Assembly: GCA_951217055.1 (NCBI GenBank)
Contig: OX578284.1
Span: forward strand, 31,274,187-31,338,186
Length of the DNA: 64,000 nt
Direction: 5' to 3'
DNA from: Gerris lacustris
Lineage: Eukaryota; Arthropoda; Insecta; Hemiptera; Gerridae
This document shows positions 33,591 through 45,417 of this stretch, one piece after another. Under the pieces are notes generated by a model that saw nothing but the letters and a program-made list of their open reading frames with translations, searched no databases and had not been told where the DNA came from. The position numbers and the translations under genes were made by a program. Numbering within the stretch: the stretch's first letter is position 1; each line of letters begins with the position of its first letter.

Positions 33591-33946
33591 TCTAATAAAT
33601 ATTACCGAAAAACCTAGATTATTATATGATTTTAAAGTCTAAAGCCTACTAGATTATTTGAGTTCATTCAGTACACATTTTTTCTCATCGCTAAACAAAA
33701 ACACAATTAGTTTACTTTTAAAGTGTTATTCATTTATAACTGCGGTCATGGTCAGAGATAGTTGAAATGTTGGCGGAAAAAAATCTGAGTTACTTTCACT
33801 TAAGTCTTAAGTGTCTGTCTTGAAATGAAGACAAATGATTACTTGATTCCTGGTTCATCACGTCATTTCTCCTTCCACCATATAATACTTAACCTACTTG
33901 AGTAAGGTTTAACAAATTACCAATTGTTCTAAACCTACAATTTAAG

Positions 33947-34132
33947 TTGTTGCGGTTAAGTTACATGAGTAAAATACTTTTAGGATATTATATTTTTCTA
34001 AAAATCATAATTCAAGATCTTTTAAAATTTGATTATATTATAAAGAAATTTTATAATTTTATATTCATAATTATAAAAGAAATATGGATACTAGATATAT
34101 ACGCGTTCGTATACACCAGTTGGTTTATATAA
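33947..34132 (+). other. AT-rich frame, not called as a gene
   Basis: This 61-codon frame is rich in Ile, Phe, Tyr and Lys, which is expected from AT-rich DNA. There is no signal peptide or domain logic. Listed only so that the stretch between the two minisatellites is described. Confidence 0.4.
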
Positions 34133-34239
34133 CTGTACAATACACAGTCAATTTTCTATATTAAAAAAGTTAGTAGCACCACATTTTTCAGTTAATTTGT
34201 CATGCACCTTTGAAGTAAGGATCTTTAACCAGTTATTTC

Positions 34240-34925
34240 ATATTTATTTGTTAGTTCGTTATACAAATATGAGAAATAAATATGGACATTAAAACAACAA
34301 TATTACATTTGTTAGATGTTTTTTTATTCACATAAGACACATTATATGGTCATTCAAACAAAATTATTACATAATGTCTGTTAGTTTGTTGTACACATAA
34401 GACAAATATGGACATTAAAACAACAATTTTATATTTGTGTGTTAATTTATCATAAAATAAAACACTTATGGGCATTAGAGCAACATTATTACATTTGCTA
34501 GTTTGTTATACACATAAGACAAGTATGAGCATTCAAACAACAACAGTATTACATATGTCTATTAGTTTGTTACTCACTCATATGAATTATAATATAGGCA
34601 TTCAAAATGTTATATGTATCATATTTCGCAATTAGTTTGTGTTAAGCCCATAAGTAAAACATGAGCTCTAACAATTAGAAGTCATAACATATGTGTCAAT
34701 TACTCTGTTAATACACTTACAAAACTAAAACATATTAATCAGTTTGTGATAATATTACAAAATAATATTTTCGGTTAATTTTTTATATAAATAAGAAAAA
34801 TATAGGTATTTAATCTGTTAGCCGGATTATATTATTTGTCAGTTACTTTGTTAAGCATATATATGTATTAAAAAATGTTGGTTAAACAGTTAGAACTCAT
34901 TAATCAGTTACTCTGTTGTAAAGAT
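34240..34925 (+). repeat. degenerate ~60-75-bp minisatellite
   Basis: Recurring words are TTAGTTTGTTATACACATAA, GACAAATATGGACATTAAAA, CAACAATATTACATTTG and variants, at least eight diverged copies. The first half is the best preserved (34300-34560); copies after 34600 are recognisable mainly by TTAGTTTGT and ACATATG. Confidence 0.75.
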
Positions 34926-35845
34926 AAGAAGAAATTAGTAATACATTATGTACGAAAACTTATTTAAGTTCTAATAAATTTCGATAAAAAAAATTGTTTT
35001 TTCAAAAAAATGATCCTTTGGTTTTAAAGATTCTGTTTAAACGTTTTCTCAATGTTTTAAAGCAACTGTAAACATGAAAGCAGAATTAATTTGGCAATGA
35101 ATGAACAAGAGTTGAAAATTAAACTGTTTTGTTCAAACTAACTTCATTTTACCTTCATGAATGGAGTAAGTTTGAAGTAAATATAGTTAGGAGAAACTAA
35201 TATAATAAGTTTAAGGAGAAACTTAGTTTTCAATCTCCTGTTTAGCGTCAAATTTTCTTCTCTTCTGCTAAGAAAAGATGGTAAATTTTACAAAACCGTA
35301 TATCCAATTCATTTTATAAAGGTAGTTAATAAAGAGAATATTGATTAAAAGATAATGAATTAAAATTAAATAAATCATTTTTTTAAGAACCAGAATAGAG
35401 GGTTACCGAGGATCAGCAAAGTAAAGATAAAAGTTTTGGATTGACTGACTTTTCGGAAAAATGTTTACCTTCTTTAAGGCATAATATAAGAATGGTTCGT
35501 TGTGATAAAAATTGGGGGTATATATATACTTAAGTACCCATAAAACTTAGTTATTTATAATGTAATACAAATTGAATTACATTCATGGAAAAATGGTATA
35601 TTATAATCTCTTTGAGTTGTTAACTATAATTTAAATACTTCTGACAAAATGGATGTTTTATATCCATATTATAAATCTCTATCGAATTCTAGCGCTACTA
35701 AATCTTAGTGAATTATAGTGAATAAAACTAAAGAACTAGTGAATGAAATAAAATGTCCATTAAACCCAAAAAATCTTCAGTTTACAGATGATAACTTACT
35801 TCATTTTTCCGTCAATTTAACTTCCTTAATGAAAGATTACCTTTT
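34926..35845. other. AT-rich DNA without recognised genes
   Basis: No gene or clear repeat family. TAATGAAT and TAGTGAATGAA words near 35700-35760 hint at very decayed tandem repeats. Confidence 0.45.
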
Positions 35846-35854
35846 TCTAACTTA

Positions 35855-36150
35855 TTAAAAATAGACAGATCGATTTCGCTTATTAGGCTTCATCATTATG
35901 CGAGTAAGTTCCATGATATTATTGGTAGAAATGTAGAAACAACTGATATAAAATTTCCTATTGTCTGTTCACAATAAACAGATCAATTTCGCTTATTAGG
36001 CTTCATTACTTATAAGTTTCACAATATATTGGTAGAAATAGAAAGAACTAATATAAAATTACCTATTGTATTTTCACAATAAACCGATCAATTTCGCGTT
36101 TATAGCGATATTCACTGTGAAGTTCCACAAAATATCAGTACGCTCCATTC
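35855..36150 (+). repeat. ~105-113-bp tandem repeat, ~2.5 copies
   Basis: CAGATCGATTTCGCTTATTA at 35866, CAGATCAATTTCGCTTATTA at 35979 and CCGATCAATTTCGCGTTTAT at 36084 mark successive units; TTGGTAGAAAT and TTCCTATTGT / TACCTATTGT recur between them. The core ACAATAAAC.GATCAATTT is also found in the repeat at 62330-62510. Confidence 0.8.
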
Positions 36151-36479
36151 ATTTTGAATTTGCTATTATAAGTAAACTGATATTTTATTTTACTTTTGGT
36201 TTTGAACGAATAAGCTCAGAAAAACTAACATAATAAGTAAAATTTATTACAACAAAATTACCTGATGTTTCAATAAATGATGAAGTTTACAGCTATTATT
36301 AAATTTTATTATTTGCTTCTTTTACACTTCAACATTTTTTACTTTGTCTAACAAATTTTGATTTTTCATTAATAATTAAATGTCAGTGATTTTTTTTGGT
36401 AAGGGTAAAGGAATGTGCTATGTGATGGTACCGAAGAACGAAAATATTTTGTACCTCAAATTTAAAAAATTCTAAGACA

Positions 36480-36830
36480 AAAATCCATTTCAGGCATCAG
36501 GGAACATTTTTGGTTCCGTGTCCGTCGGTCTGTCCATAATTTTTTTTGAACCAACATATCTAAAAAACCACTGATTTTAGTCAATTTTTATAAGTCAACT
36601 GATCTTCCGATTTTAATCAAATTTAGTTAGTAGGTCATTATTATTGGATTGTTGGTCTCATATAAGTTTTAACCTTGTGTGTTTTTCTTTCAGATTCGCA
36701 CAAAGTTTTATTTATTAACACGTATATCTTTAAAATAGGTACTCGTAAAATTTTAAAGATATTTCGATGGTTTGACGAATGTCACCCACAGAAGGGCTCA
36801 TATTAATTTGAACCGTTTGTACACATTAAA
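36480..36830 (+). repeat. CTGTCxGTC-type interspersed repeat G, copy 1
   Basis: CATTTCAGGCATCAGGGAAC, ATTTTTGGTTCCGTGTCCGT, then TTCCGATTTTAATCAAATTT and GTAGGTCATTATTATT. The same order is seen at 40255-40430. Non-coding; element class unknown. Confidence 0.6.
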
Positions 36831-36859
36831 TTTTGCTAAATTGATACTTAAATTAAAGT

Positions 36860-37629
36860 AAAAAATTAAAACAAAATTAATGTAATAAATAAATTGGAAA
36901 ACAATTGTTTGTAAAAGCATAACATCATTTAAGTACGTTATTGAAGGCGAGGAACTATAATTGGCAGGCTATTTACATTACTATTAAAATTAAACATTTA
37001 TTAAAAAATAGGAAAAAAATTCTCTTACTAAATTTAATTTATTAACGAATCACATAATTGTCCCTAAAAGTAATTATATATCTATAAACAGTTTTTGGTT
37101 TTATTTGTTTCTAGTTCAATCCTTATAATTCTTTTAATAATATTTACTTTTTACTTATTAATGTTTTATTTTTAAATAAATAAATGATCACTCATCATTT
37201 TTAACTATTATACAATTTTTTGTTCTTAATTAAGTAATTTTCTAAAATTAATATTTAATTGTTTCGTAAAATTATTTTTATTGCCCTTTTAAAAATATTG
37301 CTTCTTTTAAATATAAAACAACCAAAAATCACTTTCGCTTCTCTTAAACATTATTATTTATATTTGCGAAATTCAGTTTTCCGAAGTATGCTCTAGGAAT
37401 ATTTTACAAATATAAGTAGATTGTGTTTCGGATCAAATTCACTCATTTGAATATATTCCAGATTCCAAAAATTATTATTTTTATTTTACCTTTTATCTAT
37501 TTCAATACATTAAATAACTTTAAAAATTAAATGTGTAGGGGTTTTTTTGAAATCATAAATATTAATCAATATAACTTGAAGATTGAAACATAATTTTGAA
37601 AATCTAAAAATTTCCATTATAAAATCTAA

Positions 37630-37630
<1 letters not shown>
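36860..37630. other. AT-rich DNA without recognised genes
   Basis: No feature seen apart from the (TA)n that follows. Confidence 0.5.

Positions 37631-37631
<1 letters not shown>

Positions 37632-37685
<54 letters not shown>
37632..37685. repeat. (TA)n microsatellite
   Basis: About 53 bases of pure TA repeat. It explains the poly-Tyr/Ile frame on the minus strand. Confidence 0.95.
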
Positions 37686-37686
<1 letters not shown>

Positions 37687-39315
37687 CGGCACTCAGGTTA
37701 AATTTTAACACTTAAGAATATCATCACTCAATTTAAAATATAACATGACGAGTATTTATTTATATAACTTAAACTGAATGCAATATAGAAATATAAATGA
37801 CCAATTAGCTGATTCAATTTTTAACTTTCTTATGCCGGCTTGTTTGAAAGAATTGAGTGTTTGAAACCGTTTAAAAATTATAATATTAAAAAAAACAAAA
37901 ATCGTCATTTGATTTATTCATAATTTTGTTTTAGATTTTTTAACCCTCTTGCATCTTAATAAGTAATGGTCAATTATAACATTTCTTTTTTTTGTTCCAA
38001 TTTTTAAATAATTAAGTTATTGCATTTAATTGATCAATAATTTATCACCTTTTTTTTACTAAAATATTAAATTTACCGATCATAATTTAATTGCTAAAAC
38101 GATAAAGATAATGTTAAGTTGTTATTAGTTATTGAATTTATGATTGATCATAATTACTTTTAAGTGTAGTATCATTTAAATCATAAACACATTCATTTAA
38201 TATGTATTGCGTTAAAAAGACTTAACTAGTATTCACTATTGTAATTTGATGTTAATATTTCATTTATTATGTAATTTGATGTTAATATTTTTTAACCTTG
38301 ATAATGTTAGAGTTGCAAATATTAAGAGTATGAAAACTTCGCTCTTATGATTTATATGATTCAAGTTTCTTATTGAATCAACAGTGGAGAATTTTTATGT
38401 AAAACTTAATTTAAATTAAATTCAAACAATTTTATTTACTTGATGCCTACTGCCAAAGAAAAGGTTTATTATAATAATAAAACATACTTATTACATAAAC
38501 AAAACATATATTATTAAATAAATAAAACTCACTAAAAAATATGAAAAACAATTATAACAAAACATTTTAAATCAATATCACAACCACATTATTATGAGAC
38601 TATTTGTGGACTAGCTTTGACATATACCATCCAACTTTAATCAAAATCGGACAACTAATTAGGATATAGTGTTTCGAAAAATGTTGACGGACTTATTATT
38701 AAACTTAATTCTGCATTAATTCCAGCATTTTTCCCAGCTCATTTTATCTGTCTCAAATGATTTCGTGTTTGGTCCCATGCGAAGATAGATTAATCTATAA
38801 AATGAATGCGATTTCAAACAGAATTGTTAAAACCGAAATAAATTGTTAATTTTTTTCCTTGATATAATCGGAATAAAACTATATCATATTTTGTGTTATT
38901 ATACGAGTCCCAAAATTTATTTGTATTCAATCATTAAACTATTCTTACTAAATTATTATTTATATTTTAAAAGCCTAATCTATTATTTGTTTATAACTAA
39001 GTGATCAATTATTTTGATGTTTGAACCAAAATAAAAAAAAAGGTAAAAAGTTCATTATAAAATTACATTTTTTATTAAATGGATCAAGGTGGACTTTTAA
39101 GTGGCTGAATAAAGTAATGAAGATATTCGCTAGAGGGTTAATTTTTACAGTTTATTATTTTTTTTTTATCTAATATATTATTTTATCCAAACTTCGACAA
39201 CCGATTTTAATATTTTTATATTTTTAATCTAATGGACAAGCTTAATGGCGGTGCAATTATTGTAATCTCTTATAATAGGTGTTTAAACAAGTAAATTTTT
39301 CGTGTTTAGGCTTAT
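37686..39315. other. AT-rich DNA without recognised genes
   Basis: No gene. A short direct repeat, GTAATTTGATGTTAATATTT at 38240 and 38271, is the only structure noticed. Confidence 0.5.
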
Positions 39316-39320
39316 TATTT

Positions 39321-39440
39321 TTAAAAGACGAAATAAAATGCAATATTCGTATGAGCAGAAGCAAGAGCCGCTGTTCTTATATCATCAATCCATGTACCTT
39401 CTGTCTTCGGCAGATATGTTGGCGTGTTTCTAAGACGCAT
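39321..39440 (-). CDS. isolated GC-richer open patch, possible exon or LINE relic
   Basis: About 100 bases (39345-39450) stand out from very AT-rich flanks. The minus strand has a 39-codon frame containing TPTYLPKTEGTWIDDIRTAA. The WIDDIR step resembles the RWxDDIR motif found near the C-terminus of some non-LTR retrotransposon polyproteins. The plus strand has a 31-codon frame (39338-39433) that also looks protein-like (YEQKQEPLFLYHQSMYLL). A palindrome ACGCATGCGT lies at 39436-39445. Which strand, if any, codes cannot be decided here. Confidence 0.3.
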   Translation of the reverse strand: MRLRNTPTYLPKTEGTWIDDIRTAALASAHTNIAFYFVF

Positions 39441-39459
39441 GCGTGAGAATGGGTTTCAA

Positions 39460-40250
39460 TAATAAATACACTATTATCCCACTCGGTCTATATCTTTCTT
39501 TCATTTCTTTTTTTAAAGATTGTTAATGCTGGTGTTGTTTTTTTTTTTTAGATCTAACTTTCGAATACTACTAAAACAGATCATCTTTCCTTTAATTCTA
39601 AACAAGGTGGAACGAGTTAAAATTAATTCCCTCCTACTTTTTTATTTTATTAATTAACTGATTAAGGAGAAATTCTTAGCAACTTCGTTGTTTTTATATA
39701 TATATTACAAATATAATTAAATTATTTACTGTTAATGTATGTTAAGAATGACAGATTACTATTTCCTGTTCTATTGTAAAAATCAATGTAATATTCTTCT
39801 TCACCCTTTTTTAACTAATTCTTGTATGCTTTGTTCTCTCGGATTAAATTAACTGAATAACAATTAATACCATCAACTTTATACCTTTAACTATAATAAA
39901 TGTTTAGTTTGTTCCTTAACTTAGACTCGGCTACATCCTGTCTTTCGTTTATAATTTCGCTGCTTATAGCAAATATGCGTGATTACTATTGTAACAGAAA
40001 CACAGCACACTTAGGAAAATAGTTAGGTATGTGTCAATTTTGATTCATTCTTTATGTTTACCCCATTCGAATTAAAATGTTTAGTAAAACTATTGTATTT
40101 GTATTAATTATTAGTATAACTATAAAAAAAGACTGCTCTACTTCCAATTTTAGGCATTAAACACACATTATAACAACATTTTTCCGAGCTTACAAACAAA
40201 AGGTAACGTAAGAATTTTGACAATATAAAACCAAAATTTTTGTAGGTCTT
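39460..40250. other. AT-rich DNA without recognised genes
   Basis: No feature recognised; a T-rich run occurs at 39536-39550. Confidence 0.5.
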
Positions 40251-40254
40251 CAAA

Positions 40255-40520
40255 TTCAAAAGTTCCTAGACAAAAATCTGTTTCAGAAATCAGGAAACAT
40301 TTTTGGTCTCGTGTCTGTCTGTCGGTGTGTTCGTCAACATTTTTGTGAATAACCGTATCTTAAGAACACCTCGTCCGATTTTAATAAAATTTGGGTGGTG
40401 GGTCATAATTAGCCCACTGATGGTCCCAAAATTAATCATACCAACCGTCTATATAAATTTTATATTCTATAAAAAATAAATGAGATCCAATTTTCAAAAG
40501 AACTTAACTTATTCATTTCT
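40255..40520 (+). repeat. CTGTCxGTC-type interspersed repeat G, copy 2
   Basis: CTGTTTCAGAAATCAGGAAA, ATTTTTGGTCTCGTGTCTGT, CTGTCGGTGTGTTCGTCAAC, then CGTCCGATTTTAATAAAATT and GTGGGTCATAATTAGCCCAC. Parallel to 36480-36680. Its CCGATTTTAAT..AAATTTGG step is of the same type as in family F. Confidence 0.6.
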
Positions 40521-41395
40521 AAGATCAAGGAGTGGATCTCTTTAGCCCCCACTATTGTTTTAACTTATTGTTGAAAGCTGTCATTTATTCGAAAGTTGAT
40601 TTATAAGTCAAACTAATTATATAATTTTTTATGGTTTAAAATTTTTTTTCTTACAGTCATTATTTTATTTATGACTAATTAAATGTAATAAAATCAAATA
40701 AATATATATTAAAAAATGAATTTATTATTATTTACTCATTTATTTATTATTACATACTCAAGTTTCAATCTTATAAAAAACTTGATTGAGACTTCTGTAT
40801 TATTAAATGAGTTTGGCTGCATACTAAAACATTAAATAACTCAGACTGTAATTTCTACTTTATAACTTGGTAATTTATTGCTAAATTCTTGTGGAGTAAC
40901 ATGTAAGTGGTTTCAAAGAGTTACTGCTTTCAATTAACTTGCTTCTGTAAGTTTGCAGAACCTTTTACTTCACTAGTATATCAAACTATAGATTTATATG
41001 AAAGAAAACGGCGCTAAGGTTTATTACTCGGTGTAATGTAATTTGTTGGGTATTTTTCAGCTTCACTTAGTTTGTTAGTATCATAACATTTTAATCTTTG
41101 GTTTAATGAAAAATAAATAAATTGTATAAAATGAGTAATAATATTAAATCAAAATCTATTCAAGTCTAACGCGTTCACAAGGAGACATTTTTTATAGTAA
41201 TACTCTTTTACTGTCTTGAACGATTTATTTATAAGTGTTAGTGAAGTTTTGTTGTATTAGGACATTTCAAGCCCTGAAGATTATGGGTTTTTGAATGGTT
41301 ATATTATAGTAAATTAAACATTATCTCTTTCCAACTACATCCATTGTCACTAACAGGTTCTCAAAATCTTCAAATAACATTAGAGTAAAAATACG
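40521..41395. other. AT-rich DNA without recognised genes
   Basis: No gene or clear repeat seen. Confidence 0.5.
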
Positions 41396-41399
41396 ATAA

Positions 41400-42310
41400 A
41401 TTGTGAACTAAATTGAAGTGAAAAATATGAGATCTTTAAAACTATGTGACTAAAAGGAACTCAAGTTCTCCAACAAATAAAAATGGAATGGAGTGAATAT
41501 GAATAATATTATTGAATACTGTTGGTAAATAGCAGTGAAAAATATGACATTTTTGAACTATATTTTAATTGTGACTAAAAGGAACTCAAACTCTCCAGAG
41601 GAAGAAAGTGGTATTAATTGAGAATAGTGAACTAGATTAAAGTGAATAATAGTAAAATAAGATGAGCTTGTTCCAACTAAAATTCTGGCTAAAGGGAACT
41701 TATGTTCGCCAACAAATAAAGTTTTCTACTAAAAATAGCCAGCAGTGAAGTGTCAAATAAATTGGCTTGTGACTTAACGTGAAATTGAGTAAGCCGATGT
41801 GTTTAAGTTGATGTAGAGTGTGCCAATAATTAATAGCCTATTAAAGTGTAATAAGAGTAAGAAGGGAACTACAAAAATAAAATAGAAAACTGCTGTGGTT
41901 AGAAAATATTAGTATCACAATGTTTATATGTCAAATGTCAAATAGAGTAGCTTGCGACTAAATAGTAACAAGAAAGCAATTGGTATATTTGTAGCAGCTG
42001 TTAAATTATTCATATAATTAGAAGTAAAATATAATGCCTTAGTGATTAAATGTGAAATAGAGTTTATTGTAACTAAATGTAAATTAATGTACTCTAGCGA
42101 CTATTAGTCAAAGTAAATTATACCAGCTGTAAAAAGTGAATTAATATGATCCTGTAATCTATAGTAATTTACAGCACCTTAGCGTCATATAGTGTGATCT
42201 AATGTGTGTCAGCGACTAATAGTTAACTGGATTATCACAACGAATAGAAATTAATAAGATTTTTGAACCTACTAAATGTGAAATAGACACGATCTTTATT
42301 TCTGTTTTAG
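41400..42310 (+). repeat. degenerate ~121-125-bp tandem repeat
   Basis: GTGACTAAAAGGAACTCAAG at 41446, GTGACTAAAAGGAACTCAAA at 41571 and GGCTAAAGGGAACTTATG at 41692 mark three units, each followed by CTCCAACAAATAAA or a variant. Downstream to about 42300, shorter words (GTGACTAAA, AGTGAAATAGAG, TAATGTG) keep recurring with no fixed period, apparently older decayed units. Confidence 0.65.
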
Positions 42311-43255
42311 TATCAATGATATGATATTTTACAGCAAAACGTTTAATCAATTTCTAACCCAGTCGCAGATTCATTTTTACTGAGTTGAGTTTAACAAACT
42401 GATTAAATTTATATAAAAAAGACAAAAAATAAACAATAATAATAAACGTTTTAATAATTGATAATCACACATGAATTCTGTAGAAGCGATAGAATTTGAT
42501 TTTTTTCTTTTTCTATCTACAATATTTTTGTAGGATATCTGCCTTTAACCTTTCCTTTCACATGTGGTAGGTCGTGATCCACGATTTTCTCCAGATTTAA
42601 AATTGAGTTGGCATATAGGAGAAAAAAATATATATTTGGCATTCGCCTTCTGAATGATATATAGTCAGTGTATTATGATATATGATATAGTACCGAGTCC
42701 CGGGTTAAAGCTCTCGAGCTTTGGGCGTTGGAATTTTTAGCGAATTAAATAATTGAGTGTGCGTGGGATCTGGAGAAGAATAGATACATGTATGCTTATA
42801 GATATATGTATAAAGTTGTTTAACGCTATTTTATACTGCGAAGGCTTTTAAACAAATTTTCAATTGTATCTTTGATATGATTTTTTATAAAACTAATCCT
42901 TTCATATTTTTTTTTGCACAAACTTCTGTTGAATACAAACTTTAATTATATATTAGTAGGTACTTTTTTTATTTTTTATAATTATTATATATGTATGATT
43001 AGTTATTTAAAAGATAAGCATTAGATAAGTTAAATTATGATATTTAAGTTAAAAATTGATAGTAATTTATTATTCTTAAAGATATAAACACATTAAAAAG
43101 AAATTAAGTAAAACTTTTTAATGTAGTAACCAATAAAGAATAATTCTGAAGTATATTTAAAGTGTTTAGTACAATGTACATTAAAGAACATAAAAAATGT
43201 TTTAAGTTTCAAGTATAAACTATATATGAAGTGAATACTGAAAGGATTAGTAGAA
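42311..43255. other. AT-rich DNA without recognised genes
   Basis: No gene. The GC-richer patch near 42690-42780 (CCGAGTCCCGGGTTAAAGCT, CTCGAGCTTTGGGCG) contains the palindrome CCCGGG but has no open frame or recognised element. Confidence 0.45.
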
Positions 43256-43261
43256 TAAAAG

Positions 43262-43570
43262 TACAATAAGTTTTTAGTAAGTTCAGTAAAACAAATTGTA
43301 GTGACTACTAAAACGGGTCAATGAAATACAACTACAAACAAGTTTTAAATAATTTCAGTAAAAAGTAATTATAGTGACTGCTCAATTTATGCTAAAGGCT
43401 CAATTATGCTAAAGGATCAACTCCAAATAAGTTTTAAAATAAGTTCAGTAAAACGTAATTATAGTGACTACTCAAAAGGGTCAATGCAATGAAACTACAA
43501 ATAAGTTTTAAATACGTTCAGCAAAACGTAATTCTAGTGACTGCTCAAAAGGATCAATCAAATGAAAAAT
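43262..43570 (+). repeat. ~75-88-bp tandem repeat, four copies
   Basis: AGTGACTACT or AGTGACTGCT occurs at 43301, 43375, 43463 and 43538. Units contain AAACTACAAATAAGTTTTAA, GTTCAGTAAAACGTAATT and AAAGGGTCAATG. One unit has an extra 14-base duplication (TATGCTAAAGGCTCAAT / TATGCTAAAGGATCAA). Confidence 0.85.
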
Positions 43571-43915
43571 TAAGAAGCTAAAGTGTGATGTTCATTCGAG
43601 ATCAAAATTAGTAGATATTTGACTGCAGGTGATCAACTTTCAGTTTTTACCTTATAATTATAACGTCCTTGTTTATTTTATGTATAATTTGTTACTTTTC
43701 AATTAAAATGCTTATTAAATAATATGTCCTTTAAAGTTTTACTAAATTAAATTTTGTTTTAACATTTTCTTGTTCCTACTAATACTAGATTTGAATAAAA
43801 TTTGTTTCATCCTCTAGTAAACTATGTTTCTATTCATATTGTACATTGTTATGATTGAAAGTGTTGCATACACTAATCTTAAGCTAGTTCTCTTAACGTG
43901 ATAAAAGATATTACT
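43571..43915. other. AT-rich spacer
   Basis: No feature recognised. Confidence 0.5.
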
Positions 43916-44191
43916 TCACATTTGTAAAAAAAGTGAGAAAAAAAATGTTTCTTTAACTTTATATTTTTTGGGGATGTTTGGTGGGTTCTTTGTCCAAAAA
44001 AACTTGACGTAGGTCGTTATTCTTTCCTCATAGTCAAAAGGTCCAGAGGGCAAGGAGACTGACAATACGCAGCCCTTTTTTAAGCTTGGCCCTATCAGCT
44101 TAAGTAGATTGCGAAACTTAAAGAGACCGGTAAAGTTCTTATCCCTCCCTCGCACGCTTACTAGCCCTTCGCTTATTAAATTATTCACCAT
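43916..44191 (-). CDS. unrecognised 91-codon open frame, possible exon
   Basis: From the internal ATG at 44189-44191 the frame reads MVNNLISEGLVSVRGRDKNF and later LLKLIGPSLKKGCVLSVSLP, with balanced amino-acid use and GC-richer codons than the flanks. The last 20 codons degrade into Lys/Phe-rich sequence, so a coding part would end near 43990. No convincing splice sites or domain. The LLKxIGPxLKKGCVL step has the look of a methyltransferase-fold strand/helix, but this is only a resemblance. Alternative: a relic of an unknown element. Confidence 0.3.
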   Translation of the reverse strand: MVNNLISEGLVSVRGRDKNFTGLFKFRNLLKLIGPSLKKGCVLSVSLPSGPFDYEERITTYVKFFWTKNPPNIPKKYKVKETFFFSLFLQM

Positions 44192-44371
44192 CTTATATTG
44201 GTGTATTGTGTCTAGCACATCTTCCCTAACGGATTTAACCTAGATTACAACATTTATGGACCTAAAAAAATGTTTTAAGTAGTACACATACCTGTTATTA
44301 TGTAGGTGAGATTTAGGGTGTACATTTGTACACATATATCTTTATAACAGAGAAATTTAGGGTTGTCTGGT

Positions 44372-44398
44372 TCATACATATATATATATATATATATG
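44372..44398. repeat. short (TA)n
   Basis: A run of about 26 bases of TA, preceded by CATACATA. Confidence 0.9.
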
Positions 44399-44439
44399 AT
44401 TACATTTTTAACAAGCTTAAGTCCTTACATCCAATTATA

Positions 44440-44650
44440 ACGGTATTATACTATCGCCGACGGTAGGAAGTGTACTGTAATATTAATTTTTGCATCTTCC
44501 AACAATATACGAGTAATGTCTGCTGTTGAGCGCGTTTGTCTGTCCGTCAACATGTTTGCGTTGAACACATTGTCCGACTTTATATGTACTATAAAGATTT
44601 AGAGTAGGAGTTAAGACAGAAGTTGATATTTGAATAAAGAAAAAAATTGT
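44440..44650 (+). repeat. CTGTCCGTC-type interspersed repeat H, copy 1
   Basis: TTTGTCTGTCCGTCAACATG, then GCGTTGAACACATTGTCCGA and GAGTAGGAGTTAAGACAG. The same order, inverted, lies at 47055-47285. A minus-strand frame here is a shadow of the repeat. Confidence 0.6.

Positions 44651-45417
<767 letters not shown>

Noticed and set aside
33315..36150. CRISPR-like regular repeats
   Set aside because: Units are 60-113 bp, directly adjacent and degenerate, with no short identical repeat separated by unique spacers; the DNA is eukaryotic in character.
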